A stretch of 35,937 nucleotides of DNA from Rhodospirillales bacterium (lineage in GTDB: Bacteria > Pseudomonadota > Alphaproteobacteria > Reyranellales > Reyranellaceae). Below are positions 10,223 through 20,081 of the stretch, in pieces. The DNA is taken from NCBI GenBank assembly GCA_016191685.1, contig JACPVT010000308.1, forward strand, positions 1-35,937, read 5' to 3'. A model generated the notes under the pieces. It saw only the letters and a list, made by a program, of their open reading frames with translations, was not told the origin of the DNA and did not search any database. Position numbers and translations under genes: made by a program. Numbering within the stretch: position 1 is the first letter of the stretch; each line of letters starts with the position of its first letter.

Positions 10223-11155
10223 TCAAGCCCGTTTCCCCACCCGCCGCGCCAGATAGACCTGCAGGTGAGCATGGGCCATCCGCAGATTGGGCGTGGCGAT
10301 GCCCGCCTTTTTCGCCCGCGTGATCATGTCGCCCACGATGTGATCGGCTTCGACCATCGCGCCCTTCTCGAGGTCGTGCAGCATCGAAGCGGTGAACTTC
10401 GAGCCCTTCACGGTCAGGAACGAACAGATGGTCGCCATGCCCTTGTCGCCGGGATCGTGGCCTGCCGCGACCGCGACCTTGCGGCCCTCGTCGACCGTTT
10501 CGAGCACGATCGCTCGGCCCTCATCGGCCTCGAGGATGTCGCCGGAGGCGCCCCGCATCAGGCAGCACGTGGCGGCAAGCGTGCACAGCATGATCCATTT
10601 GTCCCAGAGATCCTGGACGATGTTGGCGTTCAGCCCACCGTCGATGCCCGACTTCTTGATCGCGGCATCGAGTTCGGCCAGCGTGGCGCGCGCAGGCTTG
10701 CCGTCGCGCTCGCCGAAGGAGATCGCCGCGAACGGGCTGGTGTGCAGGATCTCGCCTTTGTCGTTCATGGCGACGCCCACGCGGGCAAGACCGCCCACCA
10801 CCTTCTCCGCGCCGAACTTGTCGGCCAGTACGTCGATATGGCGCATGCCGTTCAGCAGCGGCACGACCGTCGTATTCGCACCAACCGCCGGAGCGACGGC
10901 GTCGATCGCCGAGTCGAGATCGTAGGCCTTGCAGGTCAGCAGCACGACGTCGTACGGCCCGCCTTCGCTGGCCTCGAGAACAGTCTTCACCTTCTGGGTG
11001 ATGTCGCCCTTGGTGCTCCTGATGACCAGCCCATCGCGCTTCAGCGCTTCGTTCCGCTTGTCGCGCACGAGGAACGTCACGTCGGCGCCGCTCTGGTGGA
11101 GACGGCCGCCGACGTAGCCGCCGATCGCGCCGGCACCCAGGATGAGAATTTTCAC
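10223..11155 (-). CDS. Ketopantoate reductase family (PanE/ApbA-like) paralog 1
   Basis: MKILILGAGAIGGYVGGRLHQSG Rossmann motif; QDLWDKWIMLCTLAATCCLMRG substrate-domain motif. Confidence 0.88.
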   Translation of the reverse strand: MKILILGAGAIGGYVGGRLHQSGADVTFLVRDKRNEALKRDGLVIRSTKGDITQKVKTVLEASEGGPYDVVLLTCKAYDLDSAIDAVAPAVGANTTVVPLLNGMRHIDVLADKFGAEKVVGGLARVGVAMNDKGEILHTSPFAAISFGERDGKPARATLAELDAAIKKSGIDGGLNANIVQDLWDKWIMLCTLAATCCLMRGASGDILEADEGRAIVLETVDEGRKVAVAAGHDPGDKGMATICSFLTVKGSKFTASMLHDLEKGAMVEADHIVGDMITRAKKAGIATPNLRMAHAHLQVYLARRVGKRA

Positions 11156-12084
11156 TTGAGACCGCCTCGCGCACGGCGCGCCTCGTAAGCCTGCAGGTGA
11201 GTGTAGGCAAAGCGCAGGTTGGGGGCCGCGATACCCGCCTTGCGGGCGCGGCCGAGCATGTCACCCACGATCTGTTTGCCTTCCGCCGGACCACCCTTTT
11301 CCATGTCCCCTAGGATCGACGCCACGGCCTTGGAGCCTTTGCTCGTCAGCATGGTCTTGATGCCGGCCAGAACCTTGTCGCTGGGCGCGTGGCCTTCCGC
11401 CGCCGCGACCTTGCGGCTCTCCTCCAGCGTCTCGGCCACGATGGCGGCCCCATCCTCGGTCTCCATGATGTCGCCGACGGTGCCGCGCATCGAGGAACAC
11501 ATGCCGGCGATCGTGGCCAGCATGATCCACTTGTCCCAGAGATCCTGGTTGATGTTGGGATTGATGCCGCCCTCGATGCCGGCCTTCCGGCAGGCCGCGT
11601 CGAGGTCGACGAGCGCTTTCCGCGCGGGCTTGCCGTCGCGCTCGCCGAAAGACACGCCGGAAGCGCCGGAATGCAGGATCTCGCCGTTGGGCCCCAGCAT
11701 GCCCGAGATACGGGCCAATCCGCCTGCCACCTTCTCGGCACCAAATTTCTTGTCGAGCGTGGCGAAATGGGCGTGGCCGTTCAGCATCGGCACGACGGTC
11801 GTGTCGGTGCCGATCGCCGGGGCGATCGACTCGATCGCCGAGTCGAGGTCATAGGCCTTGCAGGCCAACACAACGATGTCATAGGGCCCGCCCTCGCTGC
11901 CTTTGGTCACGACCTTGACCGGCAGAACGGCGTCGCCCTTGGGGCTTTTCACGACCAGACCTTCCTTCCGCACCTTCTCGGCGCGCTTCTCGCGCAGCAG
12001 GAAGGTGACGTCCGTGCCGGACTGATGCAGGCGGGCGCCCCAATAGCCGCCGACCGCGCCGGCGCCGAGGATCAGGACCTTCAT
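11152..12084 (-). CDS. Ketopantoate reductase family (PanE/ApbA-like) paralog 2
   Basis: MKVLILGAGAVGGYWGARLHQSG...; colinear with paralog 1 and the same length (310 aa); 4-nt stop/start overlap with the downstream paralog. Confidence 0.88.
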   Translation of the reverse strand: MKVLILGAGAVGGYWGARLHQSGTDVTFLLREKRAEKVRKEGLVVKSPKGDAVLPVKVVTKGSEGGPYDIVVLACKAYDLDSAIESIAPAIGTDTTVVPMLNGHAHFATLDKKFGAEKVAGGLARISGMLGPNGEILHSGASGVSFGERDGKPARKALVDLDAACRKAGIEGGINPNINQDLWDKWIMLATIAGMCSSMRGTVGDIMETEDGAAIVAETLEESRKVAAAEGHAPSDKVLAGIKTMLTSKGSKAVASILGDMEKGGPAEGKQIVGDMLGRARKAGIAAPNLRFAYTHLQAYEARRARGGLK

Positions 12085-12761
12085 TTCTTGGGATTCCTTT
12101 CGGCCAGCCAGTCCGCGAGCCATGTCGCGAGGTCATCGGTCTGGTGGTGGATGTGGCTGAGATCGGTGTCGGCCGCGCGCTTCACGCTCTCGTCGGTGCG
12201 GATCCACACGGTGCGCATGCCCATGTCGGCGGCGGGTTTTAGGTTCACCGAGATGTCGTCGGCGAAGGCGGCGCGCGTCGGATCCACGTTGTGCTTCTTC
12301 ACGAGCTTTTCGTAGATCTGCGTGTGGGGCTTCGGCCAATAGTCCCCGGCGGCGATGTCGAAGATCGCCTCGAAATGATGCGACACGCCCAGCCGTTCCA
12401 TCACCTTCTCCGCATGCGGCACGTCGCCGGCGGTGAAGATGATCTTGCGGCCGGGCAGCGCGCGCAGCGACGCCTCGAGCGCAGGATTGGCCTCGATCGG
12501 CGAGTAGTCGATGTCGTGGACGTAGTCGAGGTAGTGGGTCGGGTCGACGCCGTGCAGGCTCATCATGCCCCGCATCGATGTGCCGTGGTCGCGCCAGTAC
12601 TGCTTCTGCACGACCCGCGCCTCTTCCGGCGTGACCTTAAGCCAGTCCGAGATGTAACGGCCGATGCGGACGTCGATCTGGGCGAACAGGTTGCAGCGCG
12701 CTGGATAGAGCGTGTTGTCGAGGTCGAACAGCCAGACGTCGGGGTCATGTTTGGGAACCAT
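12081..12761 (-). CDS. HAD-superfamily pyrimidine 5'-nucleotidase
   Basis: WLFDLDNTLYPARCNLFAQIDVRIGRYI, FTAGDVPHAEKVMERLG, PKPHTQIYEKL, FADDISVNLKPA; ATGA overlap with panE-like paralog 2. Confidence 0.9.
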   Translation of the reverse strand: MVPKHDPDVWLFDLDNTLYPARCNLFAQIDVRIGRYISDWLKVTPEEARVVQKQYWRDHGTSMRGMMSLHGVDPTHYLDYVHDIDYSPIEANPALEASLRALPGRKIIFTAGDVPHAEKVMERLGVSHHFEAIFDIAAGDYWPKPHTQIYEKLVKKHNVDPTRAAFADDISVNLKPAADMGMRTVWIRTDESVKRAADTDLSHIHHQTDDLATWLADWLAERNPKK

Positions 12762-12821
12762 CGGACGCTGGATTACCGGCCGGCCGTGCGCTTGTCGAGA
12801 CGGCGGATTATAAGGAGGGCA

Positions 12822-13868
12822 ATGGATACCCTGACGATCGTCCTTCTCGCCGCCGTGGTCCTGCTGGTCGTGGTCCTGGCCGTCCTGCTGGTACGCCAGG
12901 GCGGCGGCAGCCGCGACGCCGAGCAGATGCGCCAGCATCTCGCCCTGGCGCTCAGCCAGCAGGCGGAAACCGTCCAGCGGGTCGAACGTTCGCTGCGCGA
13001 GCAGGAGCAGGCGCTCAGCAAGGTCGTCGACGAGCGTCTCGACCGCACCGAGAAGGCGACCGGCCAGATCGTCACCGACCTGCGCGAGCGGCTGGTCCGC
13101 ATCGACGAGGCGCAGAAGAAAATCGGCGAGCTCTCGACCCAGGTCGTGAGCCTGCAGGAGGTCCTGTCCAACAAGCAGGCGCGCGGCGCCTTCGGCGAGG
13201 TCCAGCTGAACGACCTGGTGCAGAGCGCGCTGCCGCCCTCGGCCTACGAGTTCCAGTCGACGCTGTCCTCAGGCGTACGCGTGGATTGTCTTCTGCATCT
13301 GCCCAACCCGCCGGGCTCGATCGCCATCGACGCCAAATTCCCGCTGGAAAGTTATAGCGCATTGCGCGCCGTGGCGGCGGGCGACACGGCGGCCCTGGCC
13401 ATCGCCCAGCGCGGTTTCCAGCTGGCGATCCGCAAGCACATCGCCGACATCCGCGACAAATATATCGTCTCCGGCGAGACTGCCGAATCGGCGCTGATGT
13501 TCCTGCCCTCCGAGGCGGTCTACGCCGAGCTGCACGCCAACTTCACCGGCCTCGTCGAGGAGTCCTACAGGGCGCGTGTCTGGATCGTGTCACCCACCAC
13601 CATGATGGCGACACTGAACACCGTGCGCGCCGTGCTGAAGGACGTCCGCATGCGCGAGCAGGCGGGCGAGATCCAGAAGACGGTCGGGCTGCTGCTGGAG
13701 GATGTCCGGCGGCTCGATGACCGGGTCGACAAGCTGAAGGCGCACTTCGCCATGACCGAAAAGGATCTGCGCGAGGTCGACATCTCGGCCGACCGCATCA
13801 CCAAGCGCGGCCAACGCATCCAGGAAGTCGATCTCGGCGAGGAGCCCGCGGCGCTGCCGAAGCCCTAG
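12822..13868 (+). CDS. rmuC: DNA recombination protein RmuC
   Basis: N-terminal TM plus coiled coil, then [31 protein letters not shown]...[19 protein letters not shown] precedes ATG 12822. Confidence 0.95.
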   Translation: MDTLTIVLLAAVVLLVVVLAVLLVRQGGGSRDAEQMRQHLALALSQQAETVQRVERSLREQEQALSKVVDERLDRTEKATGQIVTDLRERLVRIDEAQKKIGELSTQVVSLQEVLSNKQARGAFGEVQLNDLVQSALPPSAYEFQSTLSSGVRVDCLLHLPNPPGSIAIDAKFPLESYSALRAVAAGDTAALAIAQRGFQLAIRKHIADIRDKYIVSGETAESALMFLPSEAVYAELHANFTGLVEESYRARVWIVSPTTMMATLNTVRAVLKDVRMREQAGEIQKTVGLLLEDVRRLDDRVDKLKAHFAMTEKDLREVDISADRITKRGQRIQEVDLGEEPAALPKP

Positions 13869-14806
13869 CCCCAGGGGCCGCGACGCGGCGCCTGGGGGAC
13901 GGCAGTGGTCCAGGGATTGGTGTTCGGCCGCGCCGTCGCGCGGTAACCGCCGCCCATTTCGCCCGCCATCGCCTCCAGCCGCGCGATGCGCTCCTCCATC
14001 GGCGGATGGGTCGAGAACAGACTGGCCATGCCGCCGACGGCGGCCAGCGGGTTGGCGATGTACATGTGCGCCGTCGCCGGATTGGCTTCGGCCGCCCGGT
14101 TGGGGATCTGCTGGGTGCCGGCATGCAGCTTGGCCAGCGCCGCGGCGAGCCACTGCGGCTGGCCGCAGATCTCGGCGCCGGCACGATCGGCCTCGTATTC
14201 GCGGCCGCGGCTGATCGCCATCTGCACCAGCATGGCGGCCATCGGGGCCAGGAACATCGCGGCAATCGCCACGATCGGATTGACCAGCGGTCGGCCCTCC
14301 GAATCGCGGCCGCCGCCCATCAGGCCACCGAAGCTCGCCAGCATGCCGATGGCGCCCGCGAGCGTCGCGGCGATGGTCATGATCAGCGTATCGCGATGGC
14401 GGACGTGGCTCAGCTCGTGCGCCATCACGCCCGCGATCTCCTCGCGGCTCAAGTGGCGCAGCAGGCCCGTGGTGGCGGCAACGGCGGCATTCTCGGGGTT
14501 GCGGCCGGTGGCGAAGGCGTTGGGCTGCTCTTCGTCGATGATGTAGACGCGCGGCATCGGCAGGCCGGCGCGCCCAGCCAGCTCCTGGACGATGCCATAA
14601 AACTCGGACGCGTCGCCCGGCCCGACTTCCTGCGCGTTGGCCATGCGCAGCACCATCTTGTCGCTGTTCCAGTAGGCGAACAGGTTCATGCCCAGTGCCG
14701 CGACGAGCGCGATGACGAGGCCGGATTGGCCGCCCAGCAGGTAACCCGCGACCAGCACGAAGCCCGTCAGCGCGGCCAGAAGAAGAGCAGTCTTGAAGTA
14801 GTTCAT
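13865..14806 (-). CDS. htpX: Zinc metalloprotease HtpX
   Basis: [17 protein letters not shown] (HExxH), [25 protein letters not shown]. Confidence 0.96.
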   Translation of the reverse strand: MNYFKTALLLAALTGFVLVAGYLLGGQSGLVIALVAALGMNLFAYWNSDKMVLRMANAQEVGPGDASEFYGIVQELAGRAGLPMPRVYIIDEEQPNAFATGRNPENAAVAATTGLLRHLSREEIAGVMAHELSHVRHRDTLIMTIAATLAGAIGMLASFGGLMGGGRDSEGRPLVNPIVAIAAMFLAPMAAMLVQMAISRGREYEADRAGAEICGQPQWLAAALAKLHAGTQQIPNRAAEANPATAHMYIANPLAAVGGMASLFSTHPPMEERIARLEAMAGEMGGGYRATARPNTNPWTTAVPQAPRRGPWG

Positions 14807-14864
14807 GGCCGGAAAGATGGTCCCCAACTGTGGCGAATCAAGACGCCCCGGGGCATCATGGGCC

Positions 14865-15032
14865 ATGACCGATACCAAGAATTCCACGCCTCCCGAGCCC
14901 GCAAAGGCCGAGCCGACACCGCCTGTCCCGCCCGAAAAGCCCAAGAAAGTCGAGGAGATCGGCGGCCCGCCCGGCCCCGAGCCGACGCGCTACGGCGACT
15001 GGCAATTCAACGGCAAGGTGACGGATTTCTGA
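14865..15032 (+). CDS. DUF1674 / SDHAF4-type succinate dehydrogenase assembly factor homolog
   Basis: [12 protein letters not shown]...[29 protein letters not shown]: the C-terminal [12 protein letters not shown]...DF motif is diagnostic. Confidence 0.9.
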   Translation: MTDTKNSTPPEPAKAEPTPPVPPEKPKKVEEIGGPPGPEPTRYGDWQFNGKVTDF

Positions 15033-15100
15033 TGCGTACCGGGATGATCGGCGCCTGGTACCGCACCCGCGACTGCATCGACCGCCGTCTGGCGGCGTGA
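15032..15100 (+). CDS. Putative 22-aa micro-[25 protein letters not shown]
   Basis: ATG overlaps the DUF1674 stop (TGATG at 15030-15034) and its TGA overlaps the threonine dehydratase ATG (TGATG at 15098-15102). Confidence 0.35.
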   Translation: MRTGMIGAWYRTRDCIDRRLAA

Positions 15101-16326
15101 TGGCTTCTCCCCTTCCCGTTACCCTGGCCGACGTGCAGGCCGCTGCCACACGTATCGGCGGTGCCGTGGTCCGCACGCCCTGCCTGCGCAGCGAGACCCT
15201 GTCGCGTATTGCCCACGCCGATATCTGGATAAAATTCGAGAACCTGCAGTTCACCGCCTCGTTCAAGGAGCGCGGTGCCCTCAACACGCTGCTGCAGCTC
15301 ACCGACGAGGAACGCAAGCGCGGCGTCATCGCCATGTCGGCCGGCAACCATGCCCAGGGCGTCGCCTATCATGCCGGGCGCCTCGGCATTCCCGCCACCA
15401 TCGTCATGCCCTCCTTCACGCCCAACACGAAGGTGAAGCATACGCGCGACCATGGCGCGCGGGTCGTGCTGGTGGGCGATACGCTGGCCGAGGCGGCGAC
15501 GGAGGCGCACCGGATCGCCGCCGCCGAGAAGCTGGTGTTCGTGCATCCCTACGACGATCCCCGCGTGATCGCGGGCCAAGGCACCATCGCGCTGGAAATG
15601 CTGCAGGACGTTCCCGAGCTCGACACCCTGGTGGTCCCGGTGGGCGGCGGCGGCATGATCGCCGGCTGCGCCGTGGCCGCGCGCGGGCTCAAGCCCGACG
15701 TGAAGGTCATCGGTGTCGAATCGGCCGGCTATTCGGCCATGCGCCAGCTTCTGGCCGGCGAACAGGTCACGGTGGGTGGCGACACCATCGCCGAAGGCAT
15801 TGCCGTGCGCGACATCGGCCCGACGCCGCTTTCCATTGCCCGCGCCCTGGTCGACCGAGTACTGAGCGTCGACGAGGTGGCGATCGAACGCGCCATCGCG
15901 CTCTTCCTCGAGGTCGAGAAGACGGTGGCCGAGGGCGCCGGCGCCGCCGGACTTGCCGCGCTGCTCGCCCATCCCCAGCATTTCACCGGCCGCAAGGTCG
16001 GGCTCGTGCTGTGCGGCGGCAACATCGACACCCGCCTGCTGGCGTCCGTCCTGCTGCGCGGGCTGGTGCGCGACGGCCGCATCGTGCGGCTCAGGCTGAT
16101 GATCGGCGACGCGCCGGGCCAGCTCGCCCGGGTCGCCGGCCTGATCGGCGGCGCCGGCGGCAACATCGTGGAAGTGCTGCACCAGCGGCTGTTCGGCGTG
16201 GTCGCCAAGGCCACCGAACTCGACGTCACGGTCGAAACCCGCGATCGCGCCCACGTCGGCGAGCTTCTCGCGGCGCTGCAGGCCGACGGTTTCAAGGTCC
16301 GCGTCCTGGAGGGGGCCGACGCGTAA
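15100..16326 (+). CDS. Threonine ammonia-lyase (dehydratase), PLP fold type II with C-terminal ACT domain
   Basis: [18 protein letters not shown] (PLP Lys), [24 protein letters not shown]-like C-terminus. Confidence 0.93.
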   Translation: MASPLPVTLADVQAAATRIGGAVVRTPCLRSETLSRIAHADIWIKFENLQFTASFKERGALNTLLQLTDEERKRGVIAMSAGNHAQGVAYHAGRLGIPATIVMPSFTPNTKVKHTRDHGARVVLVGDTLAEAATEAHRIAAAEKLVFVHPYDDPRVIAGQGTIALEMLQDVPELDTLVVPVGGGGMIAGCAVAARGLKPDVKVIGVESAGYSAMRQLLAGEQVTVGGDTIAEGIAVRDIGPTPLSIARALVDRVLSVDEVAIERAIALFLEVEKTVAEGAGAAGLAALLAHPQHFTGRKVGLVLCGGNIDTRLLASVLLRGLVRDGRIVRLRLMIGDAPGQLARVAGLIGGAGGNIVEVLHQRLFGVVAKATELDVTVETRDRAHVGELLAALQADGFKVRVLEGADA

Positions 16327-16372
16327 AAGCGCCGCCTTACATCCCACCGCCCTGCGGGCTAAAAGACCCGCC

Positions 16373-17986
16373 ATGGCCGCCTCCCCCTCGTACGTCCCCT
16401 CGCCCACCCCCGATCTCGCCCGCGTCCAGCGCGCCCTGATCTCCGTCTCCGACAAGGCCGGCCTGATCGAGCTCGGCCAGGCGCTGGCGGCCCACGGGGT
16501 GGAAATCCTGTCGACCGGCGGATCGGCCAAGGCACTGCGCGACGCCGGCCTGAAAGTGATCGAGGTGAGCGATCACACGGGATTCCCCGAGATCATGGAT
16601 GGGCGCGTCAAGACGCTGCAACCCTCGATCCACGGTGGCATCCTCGCCCGCCGCACCGACCCCGGCCATCAGAAGGCGATGAGCGATCACAAGATCGCCG
16701 GCATCGATCTCGTTGTCTCCAACCTCTATCCGTTCGAGGCGACGGTGGCTGGTGGCGCCGACTTCGCGACCTGCGTCGAGAACATCGACATCGGCGGGCC
16801 GGCTCTGATCCGCGCCTCGGCCAAGAACCATGACTTCGTGACCATCGTGGTCGATCCCGCCGACTATGGCGCCGTGATCGCCGAGCTGACGGCCAACAAG
16901 GGCGCCACGACACTGGCGCTGCGCCGCAAGCTCGCCGCCAAGGCCTATGCCCGCACCGCGTCCTACGATTCGGCGATCGCCACCTGGTTCGCCCAGCAGG
17001 AGGGCGAGGCCTTCCCCGAGCGGCTCACGATCTCGGCCGCGCGCGTGCAGACGCTGCGCTACGGCGAGAACCCGCACCAGAAGGCCGCCTTCTATTCCGA
17101 CGGCAGCAAGCGGCCCGGCGTCGCCACCGCGCGCATGGTCCAGGGCAAGGAGCTCTCCTACAACAACATCGGCGACACCGACGCGGCCTATGAATGCGTC
17201 GCCGAGTTCAAGGAGCCCGCCGTCGTCGTGGTCAAGCACGCCAATCCCTGCGGCGTGGCGATCGGCAAGGACCAGTACAGCGCCTATCTGAAAGCCTATG
17301 CCTGCGATCCGGTGTCGATCTACGGCGGCATCGTGGCGCTCAATCGCACGCTCGAAGCGGCAACGGCGACCGATCTTGCCAAGCGCTTCCTCGAAGTCGT
17401 GATCGCCCCCGACGCGACGCCGGAAGCCCTGCAAATCCTGGCCCGCAAGAAGGACGTGCGCGTGCTGTTGGCAGGCACCTTGCCCGACCCGACGAGCGCC
17501 GGCATGACGATCAAGAGCGTGGCCGGCGGCTATCTCTTCCAGGGCCGCGACAACGGCCATCTGGCGAAGAGCGACCTCAAGGTCGTGACCAAACGGGCGC
17601 CGACCGCCCAGGAACTCGACGATCTCCTATTCGCCTTCACCGTCTGCAAGCACGTGAAATCGAATGCCATCGTCTATGCCAAGGACGGAGCCACCGTGGG
17701 CGTCGGTGCGGGACAGATGAACCGCCGCGACTCCTCGCGGATCGCCGCCATGCGCGCCGCCGAATCGGGCGAGATCGCCAAGCTGGCGCAAAGTCCGGCC
17801 ATCGGTTCCGTCGTGGCCTCCGATGCCTTTTTTCCCTTCGCCGACGGACTCCTGGCGGCGGTGGAGGCCGGTGCGACGGCGGTTATCCAGCCCGGCGGCT
17901 CGATGCGCGACAAGGAAGCGATCGAGGCCGCCGACAATGCCGGTCTCGCCATGGTCTTCACCGGCATGCGCCACTTCCGCCACTAG
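16373..17986 (+). CDS. purH: Bifunctional AICAR formyltransferase / IMP cyclohydrolase
   Basis: [66 protein letters not shown]-terminus. Confidence 0.98.
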   Translation: MAASPSYVPSPTPDLARVQRALISVSDKAGLIELGQALAAHGVEILSTGGSAKALRDAGLKVIEVSDHTGFPEIMDGRVKTLQPSIHGGILARRTDPGHQKAMSDHKIAGIDLVVSNLYPFEATVAGGADFATCVENIDIGGPALIRASAKNHDFVTIVVDPADYGAVIAELTANKGATTLALRRKLAAKAYARTASYDSAIATWFAQQEGEAFPERLTISAARVQTLRYGENPHQKAAFYSDGSKRPGVATARMVQGKELSYNNIGDTDAAYECVAEFKEPAVVVVKHANPCGVAIGKDQYSAYLKAYACDPVSIYGGIVALNRTLEAATATDLAKRFLEVVIAPDATPEALQILARKKDVRVLLAGTLPDPTSAGMTIKSVAGGYLFQGRDNGHLAKSDLKVVTKRAPTAQELDDLLFAFTVCKHVKSNAIVYAKDGATVGVGAGQMNRRDSSRIAAMRAAESGEIAKLAQSPAIGSVVASDAFFPFADGLLAAVEAGATAVIQPGGSMRDKEAIEAADNAGLAMVFTGMRHFRH

Positions 17987-18873
17987 GTGGGTTTCGGCGC
18001 GGCTTTCCGCTCGGTCGTCGCAATCCAGATTCCGGCAAACACGGCGACCAGTCCGATCACCAGATTGAACGTGATCGGCTCGCCGACCAGTTGGCTCGCA
18101 AGCAGGGCGGCAGCGATGGGGTTGACGGTCATGGTGTTGGCAACGCGCGTCGGTGACGCCCGCTGCAGGGCCATGACCCAGAGGATGAAGGCGAGCGCGC
18201 CGCCACCGACGCCAAGATAGATGCCTGCGATCCATTGCGGCGCACCGAAGCTAGCGAGGACGGCGACGCGGCCGGTCAGCAGACCCGCGATGACCAGCAC
18301 CGCCGCGCCGCTTCCCATGCCGACCGCCAGGAACCCCAGGGCACTCGACCTTTGGATGAAGGGGCGAGACCAGACATTGTAGAAAGCCATGCACAGGACG
18401 GCGCCGTTCATGATCAGCTCGCCGTACCAGGCATCCGGCGGCGCGGCGGAAAGGCCCGAGGCGAGGGCGGCGAGGACACCGAGGACGGCAATCCCCACAC
18501 CCGTAGCCTTGCGCGCGGTCAGCCGCTCGATGCCCAGTAGCGCGCCCACCACCATGGTCTGCAGCGGCAAGGTCGACAGCGCCAGGCTGGCACGAGCCGC
18601 CGTCGTGTAGCCGATGGCGACGTTGTAGAGAATGAAGAACAGGCCGAAGAAACAGATCCCGAGGCCGGCAACGGCCAGCCAGTCTTTGCGGCCCGGCCAG
18701 CGCACCCGCAGGATCAGGGCGATCGGCAGTACGCAGAGAAAGCCAATGCCCCAGCGCAGAATGGCCAGCGTCAGCGGATCGGCGTTGCCCACGAGATAGC
18801 GCGTGACCGCCGCCGCCGTGCCGCCGAGGCAGCTCGAGACGATGGCAATCAAAACTCCAAGCCACTCACTCAC
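17983..18873 (-). CDS. EamA/DMT-family transporter
   Basis: About 10 hydrophobic segments with repeat architecture; GTG start at 18873 (alternative GTG at 18909). Confidence 0.88.
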   Translation of the reverse strand: MSEWLGVLIAIVSSCLGGTAAAVTRYLVGNADPLTLAILRWGIGFLCVLPIALILRVRWPGRKDWLAVAGLGICFFGLFFILYNVAIGYTTAARASLALSTLPLQTMVVGALLGIERLTARKATGVGIAVLGVLAALASGLSAAPPDAWYGELIMNGAVLCMAFYNVWSRPFIQRSSALGFLAVGMGSGAAVLVIAGLLTGRVAVLASFGAPQWIAGIYLGVGGGALAFILWVMALQRASPTRVANTMTVNPIAAALLASQLVGEPITFNLVIGLVAVFAGIWIATTERKAAPKPT

Positions 18874-18934
18874 CGCCGTCTCCCGTTGTACCCGAGGGCG
18901 ATCCGTCACTTTCTCGATCGGCGGCGTCTCGGCA

Positions 18935-18951
18935 ACTACCTGGCAGGTAGT
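18935..18951. promoter_or_regulatory. 17-bp perfect interrupted palindrome ACTACCTG-g-CAGGTAGT, candidate operator upstream of the EamA gene
   Basis: Read directly; about 60 bp upstream of the EamA GTG in the kinase-EamA intergenic gap. Confidence 0.5.
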
Positions 18952-18985
18952 CGTGGCATGTCGCGCGATGGGCGTCGGTGGCGCG

Positions 18986-19933
18986 TTAGGAGTCCGCCAC
19001 GCCGACCGAAAAGGCCCGCGGCAGCACCGTCACCTCGAGCGGCAGGCGGCCCACCGTTTCGCCGTCGAGATCGACCAGCGTCTCGACTTCCGATTCGAAG
19101 CGGAACGACGTGCCCCGGTCGACCCGCACCTTGGGGTGGCCGATATGGGCGCCGCTGTAGAGCTTGGGCATGACGCCCAGCAGCACGCCCAGCCGCGAGA
19201 CATCGCCCATCTCGATCAGGTCGAGCACGCCGTCGTCGAACTTCGCCCCGGGCATCAACTTCATGCCGCCACCGCCATTCTCGGTGTTGGCGACCAGCGC
19301 GGTGAACAGCCGTCGCGTCCGGGGCGGGCCGCCGTCGATCGCGATGGCGACGTCGCGGTGGCGATAGCCCAGCGTCACGACCGGCGTCATCAGCAGGTAC
19401 GCGACCTCGCCCAGCTTCTTCAGCCAGCGCGACCGCGAGGTGCGGTGGCTGATGGTGGCCGCGGCACCCAGCGACACGATGAGGTAGCCGAAGCGGTCGA
19501 CCTGATGGCCCTCGAGATCGACACAGCGCACGCGCAGCAGGTCGACCGGCCGGGAACCGGTGCCGGCCGCGGCCTCGTAGGCGCGCGCGGGATGCCCGAG
19601 ATGGCCGAGCGCCCGGCAGAGTTCATTGGCCGTACCGGCGGGCACCGGGCAGAGGACGGCATCGGGCGCGATCAGGCGGCCCGAAGGGTCGAGCAGGCCG
19701 TTCAGCGTCTCGTTCACCGTGCCGTCGCCGCCCACCGCCACGATCCGCCGCGCACCCCCTGCCACCGCCTTCCGCGCGAGTTCGGTCGCATGGCCCGGCG
19801 CCATCGTGAATTGCGGCGCAAAGGCGCCGAGGCGGGCGGCGAGTTCGGCCTCGATCGCCGGCCAACGCCGCGCCGCGCCGCCCTTGTGGGCGGCGGGATT
19901 GACGATGACTGCAGTGCTGGCGTGCTCAACCAT
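18986..19933 (-). CDS. Diacylglycerol/lipid kinase (YegS/DAGK catalytic domain) family
   Basis: VIVNPAAHKGGAARR...VAVGGDGTVNETLNGLL...PVPAGTANELCRALG. Confidence 0.93.
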   Translation of the reverse strand: MVEHASTAVIVNPAAHKGGAARRWPAIEAELAARLGAFAPQFTMAPGHATELARKAVAGGARRIVAVGGDGTVNETLNGLLDPSGRLIAPDAVLCPVPAGTANELCRALGHLGHPARAYEAAAGTGSRPVDLLRVRCVDLEGHQVDRFGYLIVSLGAAATISHRTSRSRWLKKLGEVAYLLMTPVVTLGYRHRDVAIAIDGGPPRTRRLFTALVANTENGGGGMKLMPGAKFDDGVLDLIEMGDVSRLGVLLGVMPKLYSGAHIGHPKVRVDRGTSFRFESEVETLVDLDGETVGRLPLEVTVLPRAFSVGVADS

Positions 19934-19969
19934 CGGGCACAGTGTGGACATCTGTCGGGATCACCGCCA

Positions 19970-19988
19970 GCAATCACCTGTTGATTGC
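19970..19988. promoter_or_regulatory. Inverted repeat GCAATCA-cctgt-TGATTGC, candidate operator between divergent lipid kinase and RND efflux genes
   Basis: Perfect 7-bp arms; a TTGACA hexamer at 20036-20041 points toward the RND operon. Confidence 0.45.
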
Positions 19989-20081
19989 GCCGATCCCGGC
20001 GGTTGTCGCAACAAATGATCGCGCCGACAGGCGGATTGACACCGGAAGCAGGCGGAACCACATCTGCCGGAGCGACGCAGA

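Noticed and set aside
11389-12315. 308-aa plus-strand ORF antisense to the PanE-like paralog and HAD gene
   Set aside because: Spans two real genes on the opposite strand; composition typical of antisense frames.
14848-14857. GCCCCGGGGC palindrome between htpX and the DUF1674 gene
   Set aside because: Short GC-only palindrome in a compact divergent gap; not distinguishable from background.
15080-15098. CCGCC-gtct-GGCGG hairpin just before the threonine dehydratase start
   Set aside because: Short GC stem inside the micro-ORF; too common in this genome to call a regulatory element or terminator by itself.
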